DNA of 64,000 nucleotides, from positions 2,366,001 through 2,430,000 of the forward strand of contig NZ_CP045496.1 in assembly GCF_015500075.1 (NCBI RefSeq), given 5' to 3'. Below are positions 8,658-16,149 of this stretch, one piece after another. This stretch comes from Mesorhizobium sp. INR15 (lineage in GTDB: Bacteria > Pseudomonadota > Alphaproteobacteria > Rhizobiales > Rhizobiaceae). Positions within the stretch are counted from its first letter, which is position 1, and every line of letters starts with the position of its first letter. The position numbers were made by a program, and so were the translations under genes. The notes under the pieces were generated by a model, which worked only from the letters and a program-made list of their open reading frames with translations, did no database searches and was not told the DNA's origin.

Positions 8658-9095
8658 TCAAGGCCTTAGATAGGCGTAGCCCTGGCTTTGCAGTTCGGCG
8701 AGTTTGACGACGCCACCTTTTTCGGCGGCGTGGAAACCTTCGAGCAGGTCGGTCAGCCCGATATCCATGCCTTGCATCGTGTTGGCGCAGGCGTGCGGAT
8801 CGAGCCCCTGCTGCACCAGGCCGGCGAAGCGGCCGGAGACGGCCGCCGATATGCCTTTCGACTTGAAGCCGGCGAGGGCAGGGCCGTGCACGACCAGGAC
8901 GATGTCGACATTGCCGCCGGTGCCCTCGTAGTGGTTCTTGATGTTGCCGAGCACGAAATTGATCTTGTCGAGATCGCTGAGATGATAGGCGACCTTCAGC
9001 CGTGCGGACTGTGTGGTCGCGGCCTCTGCGGCGCGCAGGCCGAAGAGCGTTCCGGTCCCGGCCAGGACCGCGCGGAACATGTCTCGCCGGCGCAT
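8658..9095 (-). CDS. exported DsrE/DsrF-like protein
   Basis: 145 residues. A positively charged N-terminus with RRRDMF followed by a hydrophobic run and AEAA resembles a Tat or Sec signal, so the mature protein should be periplasmic. The remainder fits the DsrE-like fold (VDIVLVVHGPAL, a Cys in HACANTMQGMD) seen in sulfur-relay proteins and their periplasmic relatives. The Cys at about residue 105 may be reactive. AGGAGGG lies 5 nt before the ATG at 9095. It diverges from the gene at 9190. Function unassigned beyond the fold. Confidence 0.78.
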   Translation of the reverse strand: MRRRDMFRAVLAGTGTLFGLRAAEAATTQSARLKVAYHLSDLDKINFVLGNIKNHYEGTGGNVDIVLVVHGPALAGFKSKGISAAVSGRFAGLVQQGLDPHACANTMQGMDIGLTDLLEGFHAAEKGGVVKLAELQSQGYAYLRP

Positions 9096-9189
9096 CGCAT
9101 CCCTCCTCGCTCTCACCGCATTTGCGTGGTTCACGCCGCAATAGTAGCATAAACTGACGTTACGTCCTGTCGATGCGAGGAGAGGTCAC

Positions 9190-10278
9190 ATGACGTTTGG
9201 GAACGGACTGGCAGCTACCGGTCTTGCGGCGGTTTTGCTTGGCTTGCTGGCTGGAACGGCCATTGCCGATGATGCACTCAAGCTTACCGAACTCAGCCCG
9301 AACGGTGCCGATGCCTGTTTCGGCCGCGTCTATGACGCCGCCCATCTCAAGGCGCATCCCAAGCAGAAGGTGGCGCGGATATTTTTCTACTACGGCCATG
9401 ATCCGGTTAGTCATCCAAATGAGGAGCCGACGCCTTCCGACACATCTTACAATGGCTTTCTCACAACCACTCTGCGTGGCGCCAAGGCGCCGCAATGGGC
9501 TGGCGGCTGGTGCAATCACGAGTCCGAGGACGGCAAATCAGGCCCGATCCATTGCGGTATGGACTGCGACCGCACCATGGCTTCGCTGAAGGTCGACGAC
9601 AAAGGCCGGCTGATCGTTTCCGATGTGCAGTCCGACCTCTATCTCGACGCCGGTTCGGAAGAAGAACTCGGCACGGCGGAATATGACCGGCAGGCACTCG
9701 GCAAGGAAGATGACAATTTTCGACTCGACCCCATGCCCGCCGCAACCTGCAAGGCGGAGTTCGCGCGCATCGATCCGATCGATCCGGCGCTTGGGGATCC
9801 ACTGCGCGTGCGGCTGAAGCCAGATCAGCCGTTCTGCTTTGGCCGCGACTATGATGCGTCACACCTGGCCTCACACCCCAACCAGCTGACGCAGTCGATC
9901 CGGGTGTTCCGCGGACCGGTGGAACTTGCGTCCTTCGCCTCGGGCGGCGAGGCCGCCAACTGGCCGGATGGCGCCGATATTGCCGTGGCCGTCACCACGA
10001 GGCTGAAATCGGGCAAGGTGACGCAGACCTATTCCTGCCAGGGCGAGGCCGACCAATGGCGCTGCGCCGCCAGTTCGAAGATGAGCAATTTCTCCTGCGA
10101 CATCGCGCAGAAGGAAGTCTTCCTCAAGCGCGGCGCAAACGGCACGATGATGCTGGCCAATCCCAACAGCAGCGTGGCGATCGTAGATCTGTGCTCGAAG
10201 GCGGCCGACGGCAAGACGAGGTCCGACGATAAAGTCTACCGGCTGGAAGCCATGCCGCAATCGGCCTGCGCGCCGTAA
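9190..10278 (+). CDS. exported protein with internal duplication, function unknown
   Basis: 362 residues with a clear Sec signal peptide ending near AIADD. Two homologous halves each begin with a conserved motif of the form CFGRxYDAxHLxxHPxQ, at about residues 38 and 217. The protein carries many cysteines, consistent with disulfides in the periplasm. GGAGAGG precedes the ATG. I do not recognise a catalytic motif or named family; a secreted binding or structural role is possible. Confidence 0.8.
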   Translation: MTFGNGLAATGLAAVLLGLLAGTAIADDALKLTELSPNGADACFGRVYDAAHLKAHPKQKVARIFFYYGHDPVSHPNEEPTPSDTSYNGFLTTTLRGAKAPQWAGGWCNHESEDGKSGPIHCGMDCDRTMASLKVDDKGRLIVSDVQSDLYLDAGSEEELGTAEYDRQALGKEDDNFRLDPMPAATCKAEFARIDPIDPALGDPLRVRLKPDQPFCFGRDYDASHLASHPNQLTQSIRVFRGPVELASFASGGEAANWPDGADIAVAVTTRLKSGKVTQTYSCQGEADQWRCAASSKMSNFSCDIAQKEVFLKRGANGTMMLANPNSSVAIVDLCSKAADGKTRSDDKVYRLEAMPQSACAP

Positions 10279-10287
10279 GCGCTCATC

Positions 10288-10316
10288 TTGTCTGTCGCGG
10301 CAGTGTGGTATATATC
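10288..10316 (+). promoter_or_regulatory. candidate vapBC promoter
   Basis: TTGTCT (10288-10293), a 17-nt spacer and TATATC (10311-10316) lie 28 nt upstream of the vapB ATG. TATATCT occurs again at 10322-10328, so the AT-rich stretch may also hold operator half-sites for VapBC autorepression. Confidence 0.45.
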
Positions 10317-10344
10317 TTTGCTATATCTCATCGAGGATAGAGTG

Positions 10345-10590
10345 ATGGAAAAAGCAAAGGTGTTCTGGTCGGGCCGTTCGCAGGCGGTACGTTTGCCCAA
10401 GGAATTCCGTTTCGAAACCGACGAGGTCTCGATTCGCCGTCACGGAAAAACTGTCATTCTGGAGCCGCTGGCCCAGGATTGGGCATGGCTCGACCAGCTC
10501 GCCGGACCGGTCGACGACGATTTTGTCGAAGCTGTCCTGGAGCAACCAGCTGAACAGGTGCGGCCGGCCCTCGACGACGTTTTCAAGTGA
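10345..10590 (+). CDS. vapB: VapB-type antitoxin
   Basis: 81 residues. The N-terminal half (KAKVFWSGRSQAVRLPKEFRF) is the AbrB/SpoVT swapped-hairpin DNA-binding domain of VapB antitoxins. The acidic C-terminal tail should wrap the toxin. The ATG at 10345 gives the canonical antitoxin N-terminus; an upstream GTG/ATG-type start would add unrelated residues. The stop overlaps the toxin start by 4 nt, giving translational coupling. It is expected to neutralise VapC and repress its own promoter together with it. Confidence 0.92.
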   Translation: MEKAKVFWSGRSQAVRLPKEFRFETDEVSIRRHGKTVILEPLAQDWAWLDQLAGPVDDDFVEAVLEQPAEQVRPALDDVFK

Positions 10591-10973
10591 TTTATCTGCT
10601 CGATACCAACGCCGTCATCGCAGTTATGAAACGCGACGCGGATTTGCTGGGATGGCTCAAACGAGGCGGGCCACAGGACCACGCGCTTTCGGCAATCGTC
10701 GTGCACGAACTCTACTATGGGGCGTACAAGAGCCAACAACAGGACGGCAATCTGTTGCGGATAGAAGCGCTGCAGTTTCAGGTACTTGAGTTCGACCGGG
10801 AAGATGCAAGGCATGCCGGCGAAATTCGGGCGCTGCTCGCAGCCTCTGGCACTCCCATCGGCCCCTATGATGCTTTGATCGGCGGGCAGGCCCGCGCCAG
10901 AGGCTTGACCCTTGTGACCCGCAATGTCCGAGAATTCGAGCGGATCAAGGATCTCGCGATTGAAACGTGGTGA
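10587..10973 (+). CDS. vapC: VapC-type PIN-domain toxin
   Basis: 128 residues of a PIN ribonuclease. The acidic metal-binding residues are visible: LLDTNAVIAVM (Asp near residue 6), a Glu in VVHELYYGA, and Asp in PIGPYDALIGGQA plus the VTRNVREFERI segment at the end. VapC toxins cut tRNA or rRNA when freed from VapB. The start is a GTG that shares the sequence GTGA with the vapB stop. The gene ends 3 nt from the convergent CDF transporter. It looks intact. Confidence 0.93.
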   Translation: MIYLLDTNAVIAVMKRDADLLGWLKRGGPQDHALSAIVVHELYYGAYKSQQQDGNLLRIEALQFQVLEFDREDARHAGEIRALLAASGTPIGPYDALIGGQARARGLTLVTRNVREFERIKDLAIETW

Positions 10974-10976
10974 GGC

Positions 10977-11906
10977 TCAAGCGAAGGGCACCGCTGTCGT
11001 GCCCTTGGGGAGTTTCGCCTCGTCCTCGGGCTCGACATGGATGATGACGCGCACCGAAGGGATTTCCGCCTGCAGCGCGTCCTCGATGCGGTCGCAGATG
11101 ACGTGGCTGGCGCCGACCGACATGTCGGCGTCGACGACCAGGTGGAACTCGATGAAGGTGGCGCGGCCGGCGATGCGCGTCTTCAGGTCGTGCACTTCCA
11201 ACGCACCCTTGCAATTGGCCGAGATGATGTCGCGGATGCGCATATGCTCCTGCGTGTCGACGGCGCGGTCCATCAGCCCATTCATCGACGAACCGATAAC
11301 GTGCCAGCCCTGCCACAGGATGTTCAGCGCCACGATCACCGCCAATGCCGGGTCGAGGATCTGCCAGCCGGTCAGGATCGCGCCGACCAGGCCGCCGAAG
11401 ACACCGATCGAGGTGACCACGTCGGTCATGATGTGATTGCCGTCGGCGACCAGCGCCGGTGATTTCTCGGCGCGGCCGGCGCGGATCAGCGTCCAGGCCC
11501 AGAAGGCATTGATCACGGTGGCGACGCCGTTGATGGCAAGGCCTTCCCAGGGCTGCTCAAGCGGCGAGGGCGTCTGCCAGGACCGCCAGACCTCGTTGAG
11601 GATCAAAAGTGCCGCAAGCACGATCAGCACGCCTTCCAGCACGGCCGAGAAATACTCGGCCTTGTGGTGGCCGAAAGGATGATCCTGGTCGGCTGGTTTG
11701 TAACTGACCTGGATCGCCCAGAAGGCGGCCATCGAGGCAATGACGTTGACGATCGATTCCAGCGCGTCCGAATAGAGTGCGACCGACCCGGTGACATACC
11801 AGGCGGCAAGCTTCAGGCCGAGCACGACGAACGCGATCACGATCGACCAGAAGGCGAGCGCGGCGATCTTCTTCTTGGCGGCGGCTTTGGGCGCGATGAC
11901 TGTCAT
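10977..11906 (-). CDS. cation diffusion facilitator (CDF) metal exporter
   Basis: 309 residues with six predicted membrane helices in the first 200 residues and a cytoplasmic C-terminal domain. Metal-site residues appear as YSDALES in helix 2 and HIMTDVVTS in helix 5, with DHPFGHHKAEYFSA between helices 2 and 3. This family exports Zn, Mn, Fe or Co in exchange for protons. The Tyr-Ser-Asp variant of the helix-2 site argues against a standard Zn HxxxD site and may point to another metal. It starts 6 nt after trpE(G) on the same strand, so it may be read from the trp transcript. Confidence 0.9.
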   Translation of the reverse strand: MTVIAPKAAAKKKIAALAFWSIVIAFVVLGLKLAAWYVTGSVALYSDALESIVNVIASMAAFWAIQVSYKPADQDHPFGHHKAEYFSAVLEGVLIVLAALLILNEVWRSWQTPSPLEQPWEGLAINGVATVINAFWAWTLIRAGRAEKSPALVADGNHIMTDVVTSIGVFGGLVGAILTGWQILDPALAVIVALNILWQGWHVIGSSMNGLMDRAVDTQEHMRIRDIISANCKGALEVHDLKTRIAGRATFIEFHLVVDADMSVGASHVICDRIEDALQAEIPSVRVIIHVEPEDEAKLPKGTTAVPFA

Positions 11907-11912
11907 TGCGGG

Positions 11913-14102
11913 CTAAGCTGCCTTTTCCTTGGCCTTGCGCGGCAGATGCGCGACGATGTTCTCGATGATGCGCATGCCGGCATTGTGGCCCAGCGTCATA
12001 ATCGATTCCGGGTGGAACTGTACTGCCGCGATCGGCTCCTTGCGGTGCTCGAAAGCCATGATGACACCGTCTTCCGTCTCTGCCGTGACAATGAAATCAT
12101 CGGGCAGCCGCACCGGATCGGCGAAGATCGAGTGGTAACGGCCGACTGTGACTTCCTTGGGCAGGCCGGAGAAGATGATGCCGGGCTTCGAGACGCGGAT
12201 GCGCGACGGCTTGCCGTGCATCGGCACGTGCAATTGCCGCAGCTCGCCGCCATAGGCTTCGGCCAGCGCCTGCAGGCCGAGACAGACGCCGAAGATCGGC
12301 AGGTCGCGGGCGCGCGCCTTCTTGATGGTCGCGGCGCAGTCGAAATCCTTCGGCGTACCGGGTCCGGGCGACAGCACGACGAGGTCGGGCTTCAACCGGT
12401 CGAAGACCTCTTCCGGGACCGGCGTGCGCACGGTGGAAACGTTGGCGCCAGTCTGACGAAAATAATTGGCCAGCGTGTGAACGAAACTGTCCTCGTGGTC
12501 GACCAGAAGGATGTTGACGCCGTCGCCGACGCGCGCGGTGGTGCGCTCGGTGCTGGCGGAATTGCCTGTCTTGGCGTCGCGGATGGCGGAGAGCATGGCG
12601 GATGCCTTCAGTTCGGTTTCGGCTTCTTCTTCCTCGGGAATGCTGTCGAAGAGCAATGTGGCGCCGGCGCGCACCTCGGCGATGCCATCCTTGATGCGGA
12701 TGGTGCGAAGGGTGAGGCCGGTGTTCATGTCGCCGTTGAAATTGACCATGCCGATCGCCCCGCCATACCAGGCGCGGGGGCTCTTCTCGTTCTGCTCGAT
12801 GAAGCGCATGGCCCAGAGTTTCGGCGCGCCGGTGACGGTGACAGCCCAGGCGTGCGAGAGGAAGGCGTCGAAGGCGTCCATGCCTTCGCGCAACCGGCCC
12901 TCGATATGGTCGACGGTGTGGATCAGGCGCGAATACATCTCGATCTGGCGGCGGCCGATGACACGCACGGAGCCCGGTTCACAGACACGCGACTTGTCGT
13001 TGCGGTCGACGTCCGAGCACATGGTGAGTTCGGACTCGTCTTTCTTCGAGTTGAGCAGCTTCAGGATCTGTTCGCTGTCCGAAATCGCGTCGTCGCCGCG
13101 CTTGATGGTGCCCGAGATCGGGCAGGTCTCGACGCGGCGGCCATTGACGCGCACGAACATTTCGGGCGAAGCGCCGATCAGATATTCGCCTTCACCGAGG
13201 TTGATGAAGAAGGAATAGGGCGACGGGTTGATCGACTTCAGCTTGCGCGAAATCTCGGATGGCTGCGTCTCGCAGCGCTCGTAGAACATCTGGCCGGGCA
13301 CGACCTCGAACAGGTCGCCGCGCTTGAAACTGTCCATCGCCTTGCGCACCAGATTGGCGTATTCGCCTGGCTCATGGTCGCCGCGCGGCGGGATGCGGTC
13401 GGCGGTCTTGAACGGCTCGGCGACCTCGTCGCGCGTCAGGCCTTCGGTCGAAAAACCCTCGCCGGCATAGTCGTAGCGGTCGGTCCAGGCCTTGGCCGAA
13501 TAGTGGTCGACGACGAGGATTTCGTCGGGCAGGAACAGCACCAGGTCGCGCTGGCTTTCCTTGCGCACGAGCGTGTGTTCGACCGGATCGAACTGGAAGG
13601 CGAGGTCGTAGCCGAAGGCGCCATAGAGGCCGAGATTGGCATCTTCCGCCGTCTTGAACAGCGCGGTGATGGCGCGCAAAACGGTAAAGACCGAGGGAAC
13701 GCGGCTGCGCTCCTCCTCGGTGAAGACGCGGCCCGGCTTGGCGACATCAAGGAGGATCAGCTTTTTCGAGGTCTCGGTGACCGTCACCTCGGTGAGGTCC
13801 GCGAGCGTCTTGCCGATGACCGGCAACAGCACTTCGCCACGGCTGTTCAGCGCCTCGATGCGCATGGCGCGGCCGCGTGCCGAGATCGCCAGCGGCGGGT
13901 CGATGATGGCGGTATCCCAGCGCGTGTAGCGGCCGGGATATTCGTAGTTTGAGGAGAACACCGCGCCACGGCGTGAATTCAGCCCGTCGATATAGCTGTC
14001 GATCGCGCCCTCATAGGGCCGGTCATGGCGCTCGCGGGTGATGGAAATGCCACCCTCGGTTACAAAGCGCTCGGCCCCGTTTTCCAGAACAGTCATTGTC
14101 AT
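11913..14102 (-). CDS. trpE(G): anthranilate synthase, fused components I and II
   Basis: 729 residues, the length known for rhizobial TrpE(G). The N-terminal two-thirds is the chorismate-binding TrpE domain (CPISGTIKRGDD; GGAIGMVNFNGD). The C-terminal third is the TrpG glutaminase with LSPGPGTP, the nucleophile in FGVCLGLQA and the HPES triad element. It makes anthranilate from chorismate and glutamine, the first tryptophan step. The ATG at 14102 follows GGTGGAG by 6 nt and is preferred over a TTG at 14138. The gene sits behind the trpL attenuator, and trpE feedback control by Trp is expected from family knowledge. Confidence 0.97.
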   Translation of the reverse strand: MTMTVLENGAERFVTEGGISITRERHDRPYEGAIDSYIDGLNSRRGAVFSSNYEYPGRYTRWDTAIIDPPLAISARGRAMRIEALNSRGEVLLPVIGKTLADLTEVTVTETSKKLILLDVAKPGRVFTEEERSRVPSVFTVLRAITALFKTAEDANLGLYGAFGYDLAFQFDPVEHTLVRKESQRDLVLFLPDEILVVDHYSAKAWTDRYDYAGEGFSTEGLTRDEVAEPFKTADRIPPRGDHEPGEYANLVRKAMDSFKRGDLFEVVPGQMFYERCETQPSEISRKLKSINPSPYSFFINLGEGEYLIGASPEMFVRVNGRRVETCPISGTIKRGDDAISDSEQILKLLNSKKDESELTMCSDVDRNDKSRVCEPGSVRVIGRRQIEMYSRLIHTVDHIEGRLREGMDAFDAFLSHAWAVTVTGAPKLWAMRFIEQNEKSPRAWYGGAIGMVNFNGDMNTGLTLRTIRIKDGIAEVRAGATLLFDSIPEEEEAETELKASAMLSAIRDAKTGNSASTERTTARVGDGVNILLVDHEDSFVHTLANYFRQTGANVSTVRTPVPEEVFDRLKPDLVVLSPGPGTPKDFDCAATIKKARARDLPIFGVCLGLQALAEAYGGELRQLHVPMHGKPSRIRVSKPGIIFSGLPKEVTVGRYHSIFADPVRLPDDFIVTAETEDGVIMAFEHRKEPIAAVQFHPESIMTLGHNAGMRIIENIVAHLPRKAKEKAA

Positions 14103-14157
14103 TGCCGTCTCCACCGCATTGTCAGTCTCTTGGGGCAACCGACCCGGGATTGGCTTG

Positions 14158-14195
14158 AAAAAACAAATGGCCGCCCGGACATTCCGTTGCGGCCA
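14158..14195 (-). terminator. trp attenuator terminator hairpin
   Basis: On the minus strand, TGGCCGC and GCGGCCA (14189-14195 and 14168-14174) form a 7-bp stem with a 14-nt loop, followed by TTTGTTTTTT. The antiterminator is visible: GCGGCC at 14227-14232, just after the trpL stop, can pair with the GGCCGC of the 5' arm and prevent the terminator. Confidence 0.9.
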
Positions 14196-14234
14196 CCTTC
14201 TATTTTCACGCGCACGCGTTCGAACAGGCCGCTG

Positions 14235-14279
14235 TCAGCAGGCCCACCACCAAATGGTCTTGATCGAACGCATGTTCAT
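14235..14279 (-). CDS. trpL: tryptophan leader peptide, 14 aa
   Basis: The peptide MNMRSIKTIWWWAC has three consecutive Trp codons just before its end, the signature of a trp attenuator leader; the S. meliloti peptide also ends in a WWW motif plus two residues. Stalling at these codons when charged tRNA-Trp is scarce would allow the antiterminator to form and trpE(G) to be read. The ATG lies 7 nt after the -10 hexamer, so it is probably also the first transcribed base, giving leaderless translation. Confidence 0.95.
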   Translation of the reverse strand: MNMRSIKTIWWWAC

Positions 14280-14286
14280 GGCGAAA

Positions 14287-14315
14287 TCCATAGCCGCGAA
14301 TAAAAGGATGCGCAA
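14287..14315 (-). promoter_or_regulatory. trpL-trpE(G) promoter
   Basis: TTGCGC (-35, 14310-14315), a 17-nt spacer and TATGGA (-10, 14287-14292) are followed 7 nt later by the trpL ATG at 14279, which fits a transcript starting at the A of the ATG. Confidence 0.75.
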
Positions 14316-14429
14316 CAGGTTTAGAAAAGCTCCGTGGCGTGGCTGTCGTTTCCGCACAGGCTGCCCCATCGCCAAAGCCAGGGCCACACTCTAGACAAGG
14401 TGACCGGCTGAGACACAGGAAGGCAAGAC

Positions 14430-15200
14430 ATGACCGAGCAAGTCGACCGCGCACGCGCATTCCACGCCCTGCACGTGAAGGGAAATCCTGTCGTCCTTTA
14501 CAATGCCTGGGATCCAGGCTCGGCCAAGATCGTGGAGAAGGCAGGGGCCAAGGCCATAGCGACCGGAAGCTGGCCGGTGGCGGCGGCTTTTGGCTTCGCC
14601 GATGGCGAGAAGATCCCGCTTGAGCTCGCGCTCGAAAACATCAAGCGCATCGTCGCGGCGGTCGATCTGCCGGTGACCATGGATCTCGAGGGCGCCTATG
14701 GCGTCGATCCGGAAATCGTCGCGCGCACGGTGACGCTGGCCTTGCGTGCCGGCGCCATCGGTTTCAATTTCGAGGATCAGATCGTCGGCGGCAGCGGCCT
14801 GCATGACATTGACGTGCAAGTGAAGCGTATCGAAGCGGCGGCCAGCGCCGTCAAGGCCTCCGGCATCCCGGCTTTCATCAACGCCCGGACCGACATCTTC
14901 CTCAAGGCCAAGCCGGATGCGCATGATGACGTGCTGCTCGACCAGGCCATCGAGCGCGCCGAGGCTTACGAGAAGGCCGGCGCGAGCGGTCTCTTCGCAC
15001 CGGGTCTCGGTGACGAGGGCCTGATCGAGACGCTGTGCAAGTCGACGAAGCTGCCGGTCAATATCATTGCGCTGGCGCATGTGCCGCCGCGCCAGCGCCT
15101 CGCGGAACTCGGTGTTTCCAGGATCAGTCATGGTCCCGTGCCGTACCGGCAGATGGCCGAATGGCTGGAAGCCAAGGCGCGTCAGGCGATTTCAGGTTAG
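14430..15200 (+). CDS. isocitrate lyase / PEP mutase superfamily enzyme
   Basis: 256 residues of the phosphoenolpyruvate mutase / isocitrate lyase fold. Recognisable pieces are YNAWDPGSAKIVEKAGAKAI, the acidic Mg site DLEGAYG, FEDQIVGG, and FINARTDIFL. Members cleave or rearrange C-C or C-P bonds of oxaloacetate-like, methylisocitrate-like or phosphonate substrates. The usual lyase KKCGH active-site loop is not present, so true isocitrate lyase activity is unlikely. AGGAAGG precedes the ATG. No phosphonate genes adjoin it, and the substrate is unknown. Confidence 0.82.
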   Translation: MTEQVDRARAFHALHVKGNPVVLYNAWDPGSAKIVEKAGAKAIATGSWPVAAAFGFADGEKIPLELALENIKRIVAAVDLPVTMDLEGAYGVDPEIVARTVTLALRAGAIGFNFEDQIVGGSGLHDIDVQVKRIEAAASAVKASGIPAFINARTDIFLKAKPDAHDDVLLDQAIERAEAYEKAGASGLFAPGLGDEGLIETLCKSTKLPVNIIALAHVPPRQRLAELGVSRISHGPVPYRQMAEWLEAKARQAISG

Positions 15201-15207
15201 AGCCCGT

Positions 15208-15231
15208 TCCATCCCGCGAAATCGGGATGGA
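15208..15231. terminator. intergenic hairpin between convergent genes
   Basis: TCCATCCCG and CGGGATGGA form a perfect 9-bp stem with a 6-nt loop between two converging genes. There is no long T-run on either side, so termination is plausible but unproven. Confidence 0.45.
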
Positions 15232-15247
15232 GCTCCATCCGCTGGGT

Positions 15248-16060
15248 CTAGGCCACGGCCGTGATCACGTGCGCCTGGATCTTTGCAGCAATCTCGCCGC
15301 TGCCATGTTTCTGCGCAATCACGGACGCCGCGTAGTCGGTTGCAGCCTCCAGTTTTGCCGCATCCCGGGCCACGATTTCGCTGCGAAGAACGGTGCCTTG
15401 GCAATAGGCCACGGCTGGAATGCGCGGCGAGGATGCGCGGCTCTGCTCGGCTCTCGTGTCGATCACCACCTGCGAGAAACCCGCGTCCTCCAACTGGCCG
15501 CGGATCAGCGCCGTATCGTAATAGCCGTGTGGTGTGCGTGCCAGGAAGCGTGGCGGATCGTTCGGAAAAACCTTCGCGAGAGCATTTGTTACGTCATCCG
15601 CGAAAACGTTCTCCTCGATGCGATCCCATACGCTGAACAGGAAGTGTCCACCGGGCTTCAGGACCCGCCTTGCTTCGCGGTAGCCAGCTGTGCGGTCGGG
15701 AAAGAACATCGCGCCGAACTGGCAACAAACGAGATCAAAGGCCGCATTTTCAAACGGCAGGGCCAGGGCATCCGCCTGGCGCCATTGGATGCGGCTGTCG
15801 TGAGGCTGCCGTGATGCGGCGTAGTCGATCATGGGCTGGTTGAGGTCGGTTACGATATAGGTTGCGTCCCTGCCCAGTCTTGGTGCCAGGGCGCGGGTGA
15901 CAACGCCGCTGCCGGCGGCGGTTTCCAAAACGGCGCTCGGCGACAAGGCTGCCGCCCGCTGTGCCATATCGGCGGCGTAGGCCTCGAAAATCAACGGCAC
16001 CATGTAGCGGTCGTAGTTTTCCGGAATCGATCCGGCGAATAGCTTGTCGGTTTCCAACAT
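15248..16060 (-). CDS. class I SAM-dependent methyltransferase
   Basis: 270 residues. The SAM-binding motif I is VLETAAGSGVVT near residue 45, motif II-like DLNQPMIDYA follows, and FDLVCCQFGAMFFPD plus EARRVLKPGGHFLFSVWD give motifs III-IV. This is the UbiE/Coq5-like methyltransferase 11 pattern. The methyl acceptor cannot be inferred. It converges with the PEP mutase-like gene and has no operon partner. Confidence 0.85.
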   Translation of the reverse strand: MLETDKLFAGSIPENYDRYMVPLIFEAYAADMAQRAAALSPSAVLETAAGSGVVTRALAPRLGRDATYIVTDLNQPMIDYAASRQPHDSRIQWRQADALALPFENAAFDLVCCQFGAMFFPDRTAGYREARRVLKPGGHFLFSVWDRIEENVFADDVTNALAKVFPNDPPRFLARTPHGYYDTALIRGQLEDAGFSQVVIDTRAEQSRASSPRIPAVAYCQGTVLRSEIVARDAAKLEAATDYAASVIAQKHGSGEIAAKIQAHVITAVA

Positions 16061-16149
16061 CGCATCACCCGGCCCAGTTGGTTGCGCGCAAGACTAGCAC
16101 AAATTACCTGGGTTGGGTCGTTCGCGACCGTTCGGCGCGCAGGCGCTGG

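Larger units (their letters stand above)
14158..14279 (-). ncRNA. rnTrpL: rnTrpL-type attenuator small RNA
   Basis: When transcription stops at the attenuator, the released RNA runs from the trpL ATG to the U-run, about 120 nt. In Sinorhizobium meliloti the equivalent released leader, rnTrpL, acts in trans on other mRNAs, and the leader peptide itself has reported functions. The sequence layout here is the same: leaderless peptide, antiterminator and terminator. Trans activity in this organism is an inference from that relative. Confidence 0.75.

Noticed and set aside
10288..10344. Perfect VapBC operator palindrome
   Set aside because: The AT-rich repeats TATATCT are direct rather than inverted, so no operator palindrome can be asserted.
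11664..13952. Very long plus-strand open frame (762 codons) opposite trpE(G)
   Set aside because: It is antisense to a certain gene, rich in Arg/His/Asp as typical of shadow frames in high-GC DNA, and has no recognisable domain.
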